From assembly GCA_027021095.1 (NCBI GenBank), contig JALUUZ010000539.1, positions 1 to 6,109 of the forward strand: a stretch of 6,109 nt of DNA, in the 5' to 3' direction. Below, piece by piece: positions 1-5,373 of the stretch. The notes under the pieces are model-generated. The model worked only from the letters and a program-made list of their open reading frames with translations. It was not told the origin of the DNA and ran no database searches. The stretch comes from Gammaproteobacteria bacterium. GTDB lineage: Bacteria > Pseudomonadota > Gammaproteobacteria > SZUA-21. Within the stretch, counting starts at the first letter, position 1; every line of letters starts with the position of its first letter. A program made the position numbers and the translations under genes.

Positions 1-2
1 AG

Positions 3-173
3 AGAAAAATGACCCGCTTGGCACGGGTGATCCGTCATCATTCAGATCACTTACGCAAGATACACCAGTCACAGAAAACCGAGGGTGCTGTCGATGGAGC
101 CGAAGCTGTCGTCGACCCGGAAACAGATGTCGCAGGCGCAGGGATTTCAGCGGATATACCAATGGTAAACTGA
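3..173 (+). CDS. Possible 3' end of an unrecognised gene, truncated by the window edge
   Basis: The frame is open from the first bases to a TGA at 171-173. It contains an ATG at 9 with no convincing ribosome binding site, so it is more likely the tail of a gene that begins outside the window. The second half encodes an acidic, Ala/Val/Gly-rich stretch whose codons are mostly of the GNN type seen in real bacterial genes. The antisense frame gives a Ser/Thr/Ala-rich product typical of a shadow. No domain is recognised. The same frame stays open beyond the TGA up to 419, so this could also be the front part of a broken gene. Coding status is uncertain. Confidence 0.3.
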   Translation, partial: RKMTRLARVIRHHSDHLRKIHQSQKTEGAVDGAEAVVDPETDVAGAGISADIPMVN

Positions 174-178
174 TTTTT

Positions 179-194
179 AGGCAGTAGTCTGCCT
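179..194. other. Short hairpin, 6-bp stem with TAGT loop
   Basis: AGGCAG (179-184) pairs perfectly with CTGCCT (189-194) around a four-base loop. It sits just after the stop at 171-173 and just before the possible ribosome binding site at 196-201. There is no T-run on the 3' side of the plus strand, so it is not a standard intrinsic terminator. It may be chance. Confidence 0.3.
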
Positions 195-206
195 GAAAGG
201 GTTAGC

Positions 207-419
207 ATGGTCCTGATACATGCCGAAGCCAATCGATCATTGGTAAACTCGTTGAAAGCAGTGCGGCCTGCAGTGCAGGTTGCCTTGGTGTCTCGCCCAC
301 ACCCTGAACAGCACTTTCTGGCAATTGGGCTGCCAGCGGATCGCTTCCCCGTCAGTGAAGCCTTTTTTTCTGAATGTGACCCTGGCCCGCCAGGGCGTGC
401 CATTGGGCCGTCGCAGTAG
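207..419 (+). CDS. Short hypothetical ORF whose end lies in a repeat
   Basis: This 70-residue ORF begins at ATG 207, five bases after a good ribosome binding site (AAAGGG, 196-201). The first ~58 residues look plausible as protein (MVLIHAEANRSLVNSLKAV and onward), but I recognise no family. The last ~12 residues and the TAG stop come from the inverted repeat copy at 384-446, so the original reading frame has probably been cut short by that insertion. It is in the same frame as the ORF ending at 173, with only the TGA at 171 between them. It may be a decayed gene fragment rather than a functional protein. Confidence 0.3.
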   Translation: MVLIHAEANRSLVNSLKAVRPAVQVALVSRPHPEQHFLAIGLPADRFPVSEAFFSECDPGPPGRAIGPSQ

Positions 420-446
420 AAGGGTGGTGAGAAAGGCGGGCTGACC
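384..446 (-). repeat. Partial, diverged copy of the dispersed repeat, reverse orientation
   Basis: Read on the minus strand, this segment matches the sequence around 5959-6021 near the right end of the window. It contains the half-hairpin TTTCTCACCACC and then the core beginning TTCTACTGCGACGG. I count roughly eight substitutions over about 63 bases. It starts at what looks like the natural end of the element (the AGCCCGC half of the terminal inverted repeat) and is truncated after about 60 bases. The copy at 541-650 lies in the opposite orientation. Confidence 0.75.
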
Positions 447-540
447 CAGAGGCGGCGCAGAAAAAAGCTTGCGGACCGCGGGAGCATTCAGGCGGGGGTT
501 GGCATTGTCATGACCTGTCAAAGCAAATCACACAGGAAGT

Positions 541-650
541 GGTGCGTACAACGCACCCTACTTGCCTGCGCGCTCCTCGGTCGCGAAAGCCACCCAGGCC
601 GCACCCTTGCGCCGTCTCGCGACGAACGGTGGTGAAAAATGCGGGCTAGC
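541..650 (+). repeat. Short-form copy of the dispersed repeat
   Basis: The copy begins with a palindromic block, ggtgcgtacaacgcacc (541-557), also present at 5785-5801. It then jumps directly to the distal part of the element. Positions 563-650 align base for base with 5877-5964, with five mismatches in 88. Compared with the copy at 5785, an internal segment of about 70-75 bp is missing. The right end falls at GCGGGCTAG, half of the hairpin seen intact at 5942-5981. This agrees with the element ending in an inverted repeat. The end overlaps the stop codon of the minus-strand S49 gene. Confidence 0.85.
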
Positions 651-1680
651 GTATGTGCAGCCGTGGTATTTTGTCGGCAAGCCGGGCGTTGCCGAGCGAA
701 GTACCGAATGAGGTACCGAACGAGGTACCGAACGAGGTACCGAATGAGCCTGCCAGGCGGTTGAGCAGTGAAGGGCGGTGTGAAAAGTCTTTGTAATGCT
801 CGGTGCCGAACTGGGCCAGCAGAATCTGTTGCATACTCGAGATACCATCGACCAGGCCGAGCTTCTTGGCCTCGAGCCCGGTCCAGATATCGCCGTTGAA
901 CAACACGGTATCCTCAGCGTTCAGCCGGTGTCCCCGCGCACGTTTGACGAGACGTATAAAATGTCGATGGATGTTGTGAAGCAATTGGCGGATCTTAGTC
1001 TTGTCTGCCGGTTTGAGTGGCAGGAACGGATCCATCCGCAGCTTGTGCGTGCCGGAAGTGATAACCCGCCTGTGGATGCCAAATTTCTTCGCGGCCCGGC
1101 TCAGGTTGAAGCTGCTCATGATCACACCGATACTACCGGTGATCGTTGACTCGTTGACATAGATCCGGTCTGCAGCGGCAGCGACCAGGTAGGCGCCGCT
1201 GGTCAGCATATCCTGTCCCAGTGCGATAAATTTCTTGTCCGGGTAGCGTCGTTTGAGGCCGAGCAGGTGCATATGGATTTCCGCTGCCTGAACCGGTGTG
1301 CCGCCGGGTGAATTGATCAACAACAAAACACCCTGTGATTTCTTGTCGGCGAAGGCCTTGCTCAGCGCGGCATTCACCTTGAACGCGGACGCAGGGGAGC
1401 CAGGGCTTATTTTTCCCTTTATCTGCACCAGTGCCGTGTAGCTGCCCGTGTCGTTTTCTTTTGTCAGGTTTGACCACCAGTTCAGGGTGAGTAAGAAATA
1501 ACTCAGCGGCAGAATAAAAAAAACGATGAACAGCACCAGTATGCGGATGTTTTTGTTACGATTTTCCTTGCGAATCGTATCCAGCAGCGTCAACATGCAG
1601 ACTTTGGTCAGCGTGTCGGCCGGCATTGCATCAGGCTGTTGCAGTAGTTTGCAAACCAGTGACTCGAGTTGTCCATGCAT
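646..1680 (-). CDS. S49 family membrane serine peptidase (SppA-type)
   Basis: This 344-residue protein resembles the single-domain, membrane-anchored S49 peptidases that degrade cleaved signal peptides and membrane-protein fragments. A transmembrane segment lies at about residues 45-66, after a charged, probably cytoplasmic N-terminus. The S49 domain follows, with LLINSPGG at 120-127, the nucleophile in TSGAYLVAAAAD (Ser161), the GSIGV strand at 182-186, and the general base Lys213 in GTHKLRMDPF. This is the Ser-Lys dyad known for the family. WTGLEAKKLGLVDG near residues 270-284 matches the conserved end of the fold. The C-terminus is odd: four FGTS repeats encoded by 12-bp DNA repeats, then a short tail whose TAG lies in an inserted repeat. 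The start is the ATG at 1680; no clear ribosome binding site precedes it, so an internal start (Met19 or Met29) is possible. The gene is divergent from the regulator at 1930. Confidence 0.9.
   Translation of the reverse strand: MHGQLESLVCKLLQQPDAMPADTLTKVCMLTLLDTIRKENRNKNIRILVLFIVFFILPLSYFLLTLNWWSNLTKENDTGSYTALVQIKGKISPGSPASAFKVNAALSKAFADKKSQGVLLLINSPGGTPVQAAEIHMHLLGLKRRYPDKKFIALGQDMLTSGAYLVAAAADRIYVNESTITGSIGVIMSSFNLSRAAKKFGIHRRVITSGTHKLRMDPFLPLKPADKTKIRQLLHNIHRHFIRLVKRARGHRLNAEDTVLFNGDIWTGLEAKKLGLVDGISSMQQILLAQFGTEHYKDFSHRPSLLNRLAGSFGTSFGTSFGTSFGTSLGNARLADKIPRLHIR
697..744. repeat. Four 12-bp tandem repeats inside the S49 gene
   Basis: The unit YGARGTACCGAA occurs four times without gaps (697-708, 709-720, 721-732, 733-744), followed by a partial TGAG. 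Copies differ at only one or two positions. Because 12 is a multiple of three, each unit adds four residues (FGTS, read on the minus strand) to the peptidase tail and copy number can change without a frameshift. Each unit after the first contains the palindrome GGTACC. Confidence 0.95.
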
Positions 1681-1929
1681 CGTCGGGAAGTCGGTTGCCG
1701 AGCGTTCAGTATCTTGCCCAGTATAAGGCAGAGGCTGTATGGCTGCGTAGGATGTTCCAGGCCTCTTTTCCCAAGAACATCGGTGTATCGAGTATCGCTG
1801 ATGAAATCTGTTATGGACAAGCGGACAGGCTTTGGTTTATATTCGGCAGGCGGTTGCACCTGCTGCAGTGACGTGTCGATGGAGCCGCGGTCCCTGCTGA
1901 TAACAGATTTTACGAATGGAAGCCTGATA
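1681..1929. promoter_or_regulatory. Divergent intergenic region with two inverted repeats
   Basis: This 249-bp gap separates the S49 gene (minus) from the response regulator (plus) and should hold both promoters. I see no convincing -35/-10 pair with proper spacing. Two inverted repeats stand out: GATGTTC (1751-1757) with GAACATC (1775-1781), and AAATCTGTTAT (1804-1814) with ATAACAGATTT (1900-1910), an 11-bp perfect match 85 bases apart. They could be operator half-sites or leader RNA stems for the downstream gene. An open frame reaches upstream to an ATG at 1669 in phase with the regulator, but its residues look non-coding. Confidence 0.4.
1918..1922 (+). promoter_or_regulatory. Ribosome binding site fixing the regulator start
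   Basis: GGAAG lies seven bases before the ATG at 1930. The alternative starts at 1669 and 1981 have no comparable site, so 1930 is preferred. Confidence 0.55.
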
Positions 1930-2586
1930 ATGTCTGTTGATTCCTTGAAGCATACGTCCGGAAGGCCGGACACCACAACGATGAAACCGGCGAAATCGAA
2001 ACCCAGAGCGAAGCCGCGTTCTGTGCTGGAAACCATTCTGCTCGTTGAAGACAATCCCATGGTCAGGGCAATGCTGGTCAGGGTGTTGTCGCAGTCCGGC
2101 TATGCCGTACATGAGGCGGAAACCGGCGAGCAGGCACTGACTGCCTGTGGCCTGGCACGACCGGACCTGGTGATACTGGACGACCGCCTGCCGGGAATCG
2201 GCGGTATCGAAGTCGCGACCGTGCTGCATACCAGCCTGCGTATCCCGTTTATGGTGCTGACCGCAAACTGTGATACCAGGCAATTGAAAAAATATATCGC
2301 ACTGGGTGCCAGTAACTACATGATCAAGCCGGTGACCGCAGAGAATATCGTTCCGGCGGTGCAACTGGCGTTCCATAACGGGAGCAATATCAACAGGCTG
2401 GTGGAAAAATCGTTGCAGGACAATTATATCGGCAGGGGAATCGCCTGCCTGGCGCTGACCAGGCGGCTCGATGAGGCGCTTGCACTCGCCGAGCTCAAGT
2501 CGATGGCCCGCAATGAGCGCAAGAAGCTGTGGATCAAGGCCAAGGAGATCTTCGACCAGAGCATCGGCAGGGCTTGCCGGGGCTGA
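1930..2586 (+). CDS. CheY-like response regulator with probable ANTAR output domain
   Basis: From ATG 1930 this gives 218 residues. A basic, disordered N-terminus (to about 31) precedes a complete receiver domain (about 34-148). Its features are the acidic pair Glu40-Asp41 in LLVEDN, the phosphoacceptor Asp84 in ILDDRLPG, Thr111 in MVLTAN and Lys133 in MIKP. All residues needed for phosphotransfer are present. The C-terminal ~65 residues are helical. Residues 169-207, with RRLDEALALAELKSMA followed by NERKKLWIKAKEI, follow the spacing of ANTAR domains, which in AmiR and NasT bind RNA hairpins and prevent termination. That assignment is by eye and moderately secure. The stop is two bases before the next gene's ATG, so the two are surely co-transcribed. 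A likely role is a cytoplasmic antiterminator or adaptor responding to a histidine kinase encoded elsewhere. Confidence 0.88.
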   Translation: MSVDSLKHTSGRPDTTTMKPAKSKPRAKPRSVLETILLVEDNPMVRAMLVRVLSQSGYAVHEAETGEQALTACGLARPDLVILDDRLPGIGGIEVATVLHTSLRIPFMVLTANCDTRQLKKYIALGASNYMIKPVTAENIVPAVQLAFHNGSNINRLVEKSLQDNYIGRGIACLALTRRLDEALALAELKSMARNERKKLWIKAKEIFDQSIGRACRG

Positions 2587-2588
2587 GC

Positions 2589-4016
2589 ATGAAACATTCC
2601 GTTAAATCGATACTGTGGATGCGCAGAGGCGTATACGACCAGTCGTTGCTGCGGCTGGGTAGCAGCGTGATTGCGCTGCTGGTGTTTACGCTGGCCTTGT
2701 TCGTGTTGCAGCCTTCATCTCCCTATCGCCTCTATCTGGCATTATCGCTGTCGATACTCTACCTGGGCGCGGCGGTGCTCAGCCTGTCGGCGGCGGCCAG
2801 GTCGCGCGGCCGCTTTCCGGCCTGGAGCGCCGCCTTGGTGGCTGATGCTGTGTATGCAACCCTGCTGCTTGCGTTGTTCAACGAGTACGCGCTGCTGGTA
2901 TTCGCCGTGCTGGTGTTGCCGTTGCTCGGCCATGGTATTTTGCATGGCCGCAAGGCCGTGCTGCTGTTTGCCGTGTGTGCCGTGTCGGTGTTGCTGCTGC
3001 TGGAAAATTTCGCCGCCGGTGGAGTAGACAAAGAGAGTGTGTTTTCAGTGGCAGCGATGCTGTTCGTGCTCGGTCTGCTGAGCGGGTGGAGGCCGGTACA
3101 GGAAACCGATGTGTCGCAGACGCAGGACCAAAGGTCCGGGCGGGCGTCACTGAAAAAGTGCCACATGGTCCTGTTGGGCAATTCCAGTGCGATACGCGAG
3201 TGCCGGGCGCTGGCCAGGCGCGAAGGTGCCAAGATAAAACATGTCATCAAGTTGAATGAAGCCGGCCTGGAGTTCAGCACCCTGTTGCAGCGCTACAACA
3301 AATACCACCTCGTCGTCTATGACGGCAGTGTCTGCCCTCGAACCGGAAGCTGTGTTCCCGAGTTGCCGGGCAATCATCGAAGGCCGGTCGTCGTCCGTAT
3401 TGCCGCAGGCCGGTTTGCGGAGCACGATGCACATCTGCATATCCCTGCAGACAGCAGCGCGGATTCTGTATTGAGCGTTTTACGTAAAGCCTATGTGCTT
3501 TCAAACAACGGTGCGGTGGTACGGCAATCGCCTGCAGAGTCAGCGCCAGCTGCAGTTGGTGCGCAGCAGGACCCGGGATCCCGGTCACAGGGCTTTGCCC
3601 CTGTTGCGAAGGCGGCCCCGCCCAGTGACATGGTGTTCGACCTGAACTTCGTCGACAGGCTCCGCAGGGTCGACAGCAGCCCGGCTTATATCAGCGAAAT
3701 TCTGTCATACAGCTTGACTGATATCGAGACACAGCTGGAAAGCCTGCAGGATAATTTTGTACTGATGGATGTCCTGGAGCTGCGCGGTATCGTTGAGCGT
3801 GCCCGGGGTGCAGCAGCGTTGATCGGTGCGCACAGGCTTGGCAGGGCGTTTAAGAATTTTCTTGAAATGTATAAAACTGAGAACAGTGTCAAGGAAATCA
3901 GTCATGAAAACGAACAATATATCAGAAGCAGGCTGTTCGAGCCCCTGCTCGTCGAATATCAGCGCCTTTATGACAAAGTAACAGACTATCTCAATCACGA
4001 AGTACACTGTACCTGA
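2589..4016 (+). CDS. RpfC-like membrane sensor lacking a kinase, with degenerate receiver and HPt-like domains
   Basis: This 475-residue protein starts at ATG 2589, two bases after the regulator's stop, which suggests translational coupling. Its parts are: about six hydrophobic segments within residues 23-167; a linker; a receiver-like α/β domain at about 191-303; a Pro/Ala-rich linker (312-346); and a helical domain at about 350-470. The N-terminus resembles the RpfC input domain (YDQSLLRLG near residue 16; GHGILHGRKA at 114-123, where RpfC-type proteins have a GNGFRYG-like motif). The receiver-like domain keeps an Asp after strand 3 (Asp245 in LVVYDG) but lacks the acidic pair, Thr and Lys. 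The helical domain resembles HPt, but where HPt has H-x-L-K-G it has ERARGAA, with Glu403 replacing the phosphorylated His. No HATPase or dimerisation domain is present. I infer a non-catalytic sensor or scaffold at the inner membrane, derived from an RpfC-type hybrid kinase. Homology to RpfC is proposed, not proven. Confidence 0.65.
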   Translation: MKHSVKSILWMRRGVYDQSLLRLGSSVIALLVFTLALFVLQPSSPYRLYLALSLSILYLGAAVLSLSAAARSRGRFPAWSAALVADAVYATLLLALFNEYALLVFAVLVLPLLGHGILHGRKAVLLFAVCAVSVLLLLENFAAGGVDKESVFSVAAMLFVLGLLSGWRPVQETDVSQTQDQRSGRASLKKCHMVLLGNSSAIRECRALARREGAKIKHVIKLNEAGLEFSTLLQRYNKYHLVVYDGSVCPRTGSCVPELPGNHRRPVVVRIAAGRFAEHDAHLHIPADSSADSVLSVLRKAYVLSNNGAVVRQSPAESAPAAVGAQQDPGSRSQGFAPVAKAAPPSDMVFDLNFVDRLRRVDSSPAYISEILSYSLTDIETQLESLQDNFVLMDVLELRGIVERARGAAALIGAHRLGRAFKNFLEMYKTENSVKEISHENEQYIRSRLFEPLLVEYQRLYDKVTDYLNHEVHCT

Positions 4017-4064
4017 ATATATAGAACCGAATATACAGGCTGCAGCCGATCATCAGAGTCTTTG

Positions 4065-4087
4065 TTTACGCCCTGACACTGCGTAAA
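4065..4087 (+). other. Hairpin in the flhDC leader
   Basis: TTTACGC (4065-4071) pairs perfectly with GCGTAAA (4081-4087) around a nine-base loop, followed by only TTT. A 10-bp palindrome GGCTGCAGCC lies just upstream (4038-4047). This could be a weak terminator after the sensor gene or part of a leader RNA for the flhD-flhC pair. The T-tract is too short to call a terminator. Confidence 0.35.
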
Positions 4088-4139
4088 TTTAGCGGCACCA
4101 ACAAGGCCGCACTCACCCCGAGCATCTTTATCAATGGAC

Positions 4140-4169
4140 TTGTCATTGTTCTGTTTGCCGTTGTGTATT
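4140..4169 (+). promoter_or_regulatory. Possible sigma70 promoter for the flhD-flhC pair
   Basis: TTGTCA (4140-4145) matches the -35 consensus at five of six positions. Eighteen bases later TGTATT (4164-4169) matches the -10 at four of six. Transcription would begin near 4176, about 60 bases before the flhD start. The match is moderate and the region is AT-rich, so chance cannot be excluded. Confidence 0.35.
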
Positions 4170-4223
4170 CGGCAGCGCTGATTGATTTTTGCCTGAAGTT
4201 TATACCTACAAGAGATTGTTTCG

Positions 4224-4229
4224 AAGGAG
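4224..4229 (+). promoter_or_regulatory. Ribosome binding site deciding the flhD start
   Basis: AAGGAG lies six bases before the ATG at 4236. A TTG three bases earlier (4233) is in frame but too close to the site, so ATG 4236 is chosen. Confidence 0.75.
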
Positions 4230-4235
4230 CGATTG

Positions 4236-4616
4236 ATGCGAAATATAAAAACCGATCTGCAGTTAAAGGAACTGACCTACGAAGTAAACCGGCAGGTACT
4301 TTCTTTCGTATGCGAGACCTGCGCCATCGACCAGGCCGCAGCCGGCCTGGTATTCGGACTGCCGCTTAAACTCGTCAGGCAACTGGCCGCGCTGAACACC
4401 AGGCAGATCGAGATGTTGAGCGCTACGCAGGTATGTCTTCTCACGTTACGCAATTGCGGCGATGAAAATTTCTGGGACAGGCTGATTCAGAGCTGCAGTG
4501 TAAACAGTGATGTACACAAGCTGAACTTGATTGCCCTGTCCTTGATACAGGCAAACAGAAATAGCCTGCCGGCGGAAACTGGACTCGGCCAGGATGCCAG
4601 CCAGCGAATGCAGTAG
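4236..4616 (+). CDS. flhD: FlhD-family transcriptional activator subunit
   Basis: The product is 126 residues, close to the usual FlhD length (about 116). FlhD forms a heterohexamer with FlhC that activates promoters, classically those of flagellar class II genes. The stretch FGLPLKLVRQLAALNTRQIE (40-59) followed by a helix ending near Cys67 aligns with E. coli FlhD, where FRLGINEEMATTLAAL leads to the segment containing Cys65, the inter-subunit disulfide residue; Cys67 may be its counterpart, within a couple of positions. The protein is predicted all-helical, with no signal peptide. It lies two bases upstream of the flhC-like gene, the classical flhDC order, and has its own strong ribosome binding site. 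Extra Cys at 26, 29, 74 and 87 are unusual. The Gln-rich C-terminal ~15 residues look disordered. An FlhD-like activator of a mobile element (SetD/AcaD type) is the main alternative. Confidence 0.78.
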   Translation: MRNIKTDLQLKELTYEVNRQVLSFVCETCAIDQAAAGLVFGLPLKLVRQLAALNTRQIEMLSATQVCLLTLRNCGDENFWDRLIQSCSVNSDVHKLNLIALSLIQANRNSLPAETGLGQDASQRMQ

Positions 4617-4618
4617 GT

Positions 4619-5296
4619 ATGCCCATGGAAGCCACACAGCAGCCTGGTCAAGGCAGGGCGCTGACCAGGGCCGAGTATGCACGCAGGATACTGATTGCAG
4701 AGAAGCTCGTAAAACTTGGATGCAAATGGCCGATCCTGCACGAACTGCTGCAACTCCGTGTTGCCGATGCGCAGCGCCTGGTCATCGAGGTCACTCTGGA
4801 CAGGCGCCTGTTGTCAAGACTGGAAAAAGGAATGTATTGGTTCAGGGCGCCGGCGACTTACAACCTGAGGATGACACATGCCACCTTTCTGTACCATTTG
4901 TATAATGCTTACGACAGCGCCTATCCTGCGTTGCTGCAGGCTGAGAAACTACTTTGGGTTTACAGCCGCTACCTGAACCTGGTGGCGGTTCCGGTGATCG
5001 ACAATATCAACCGGGCGCACTACCTGCTGGATTCGCTGCGGCGCGGGAAGGGGTTCGAGGTGCGCCTCTGCGCCGAGTGTGGAGCGAGCTTTGTCGCGGT
5101 AGGGTCGGTGAAAACCCGCCAGTGTACGGCTTGCGAACGTAATCAGTATATAAGTTGCGGCAGCTGTGGAGCGCTGATCGACAGGCCGTATGCGCCGGGA
5201 TCGAATGGCAGCCGCAGGCTCCGCTGCAATGCGTGTGCCCAGGAGGCCAGGCGGGAAAAAAGACGTTTGCGGGCCAGGCGACGGTATGTGTACTGA
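4619..5296 (+). CDS. flhC: FlhC-family transcriptional activator with an extra C-terminal zinc-ribbon-like module
   Basis: The product is 225 residues, about 30 longer than E. coli FlhC. The helical N-terminal part (14-140) follows the FlhC pattern: YARRILIAEKLVKLGCKWPI, then the GMYWF segment (71-75) before the helix beginning NLRMTHATFLYHLYNAY. In E. coli FlhC the corresponding segment runs from GMLPFSTDWF to the start of its next helix. The family zinc site is present as Cys151-Cys154 and Cys169-Cys172, with spacing like the four zinc cysteines of E. coli FlhC. A second set (Cys180-Cys183, Cys203-Cys206) follows at once and has no counterpart in E. coli FlhC. The tail is very basic (Arg/Lys-rich, 211-222) and could contact DNA. 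The gene follows flhD by two bases and lacks a strong ribosome binding site, so translation is probably coupled; ATG 4625 is an alternative start. It should act as FlhD4C2 on sigma70 promoters. Confidence 0.87.
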   Translation: MPMEATQQPGQGRALTRAEYARRILIAEKLVKLGCKWPILHELLQLRVADAQRLVIEVTLDRRLLSRLEKGMYWFRAPATYNLRMTHATFLYHLYNAYDSAYPALLQAEKLLWVYSRYLNLVAVPVIDNINRAHYLLDSLRRGKGFEVRLCAECGASFVAVGSVKTRQCTACERNQYISCGSCGALIDRPYAPGSNGSRRLRCNACAQEARREKRRLRARRRYVY

Positions 5297-5333
5297 CTTG
5301 CCGTGCAGACTGTGTTGAGCCGTACAGGTGATC

Positions 5334-5363
5334 CGTACAGGGCCAGGCTTGCGGCCCTGTACG
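5334..5363. terminator. Hairpin between convergent genes, likely transcription terminator
   Basis: CGTACAGGGCC (5334-5344) pairs perfectly with GGCCCTGTACG (5353-5363), an 11-bp GC-rich stem with an eight-base loop. It sits in the 77-bp gap between the stop of flhC (5296) and the stop of the minus-strand gene (5374). This is the expected place for a bidirectional terminator. Neither strand has a clear T-run after the stem, so it may instead need Rho or serve as a 3'-end stabiliser. Confidence 0.6.
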
Positions 5364-5373
5364 ATGATAGGGG

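Noticed and set aside
47..487. Minus-strand 146-residue ORF
   Set aside because: Ser/Thr/Ala/Pro-rich with repeat-derived sequence in its N-terminal half; it looks like an antisense shadow of the plus-strand frame and the repeat.
1695..1727. Possible promoter TTGCCG ... TATAAG for the regulator
   Set aside because: The spacer is 21 bases, too long for sigma70, and no better pair was found nearby.
1669..1929. N-terminal extension of the response regulator from ATG 1669
   Set aside because: It overlaps the start of the divergent S49 gene, lacks a ribosome binding site, and encodes a Cys/Ser-rich stretch unlike a regulator N-terminus; ATG 1930 has GGAAG at the right distance.
1608..2060. Minus-strand ORF across the divergent intergenic region
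   Set aside because: It overlaps both well-supported genes in the wrong frame and shows no domain.
2529..2588. Earlier start for the membrane protein, overlapping the regulator gene
   Set aside because: It would place a polar stretch before the first membrane segment inside the regulator's coding end; ATG 2589, just after the stop, gives a normal coupled arrangement.
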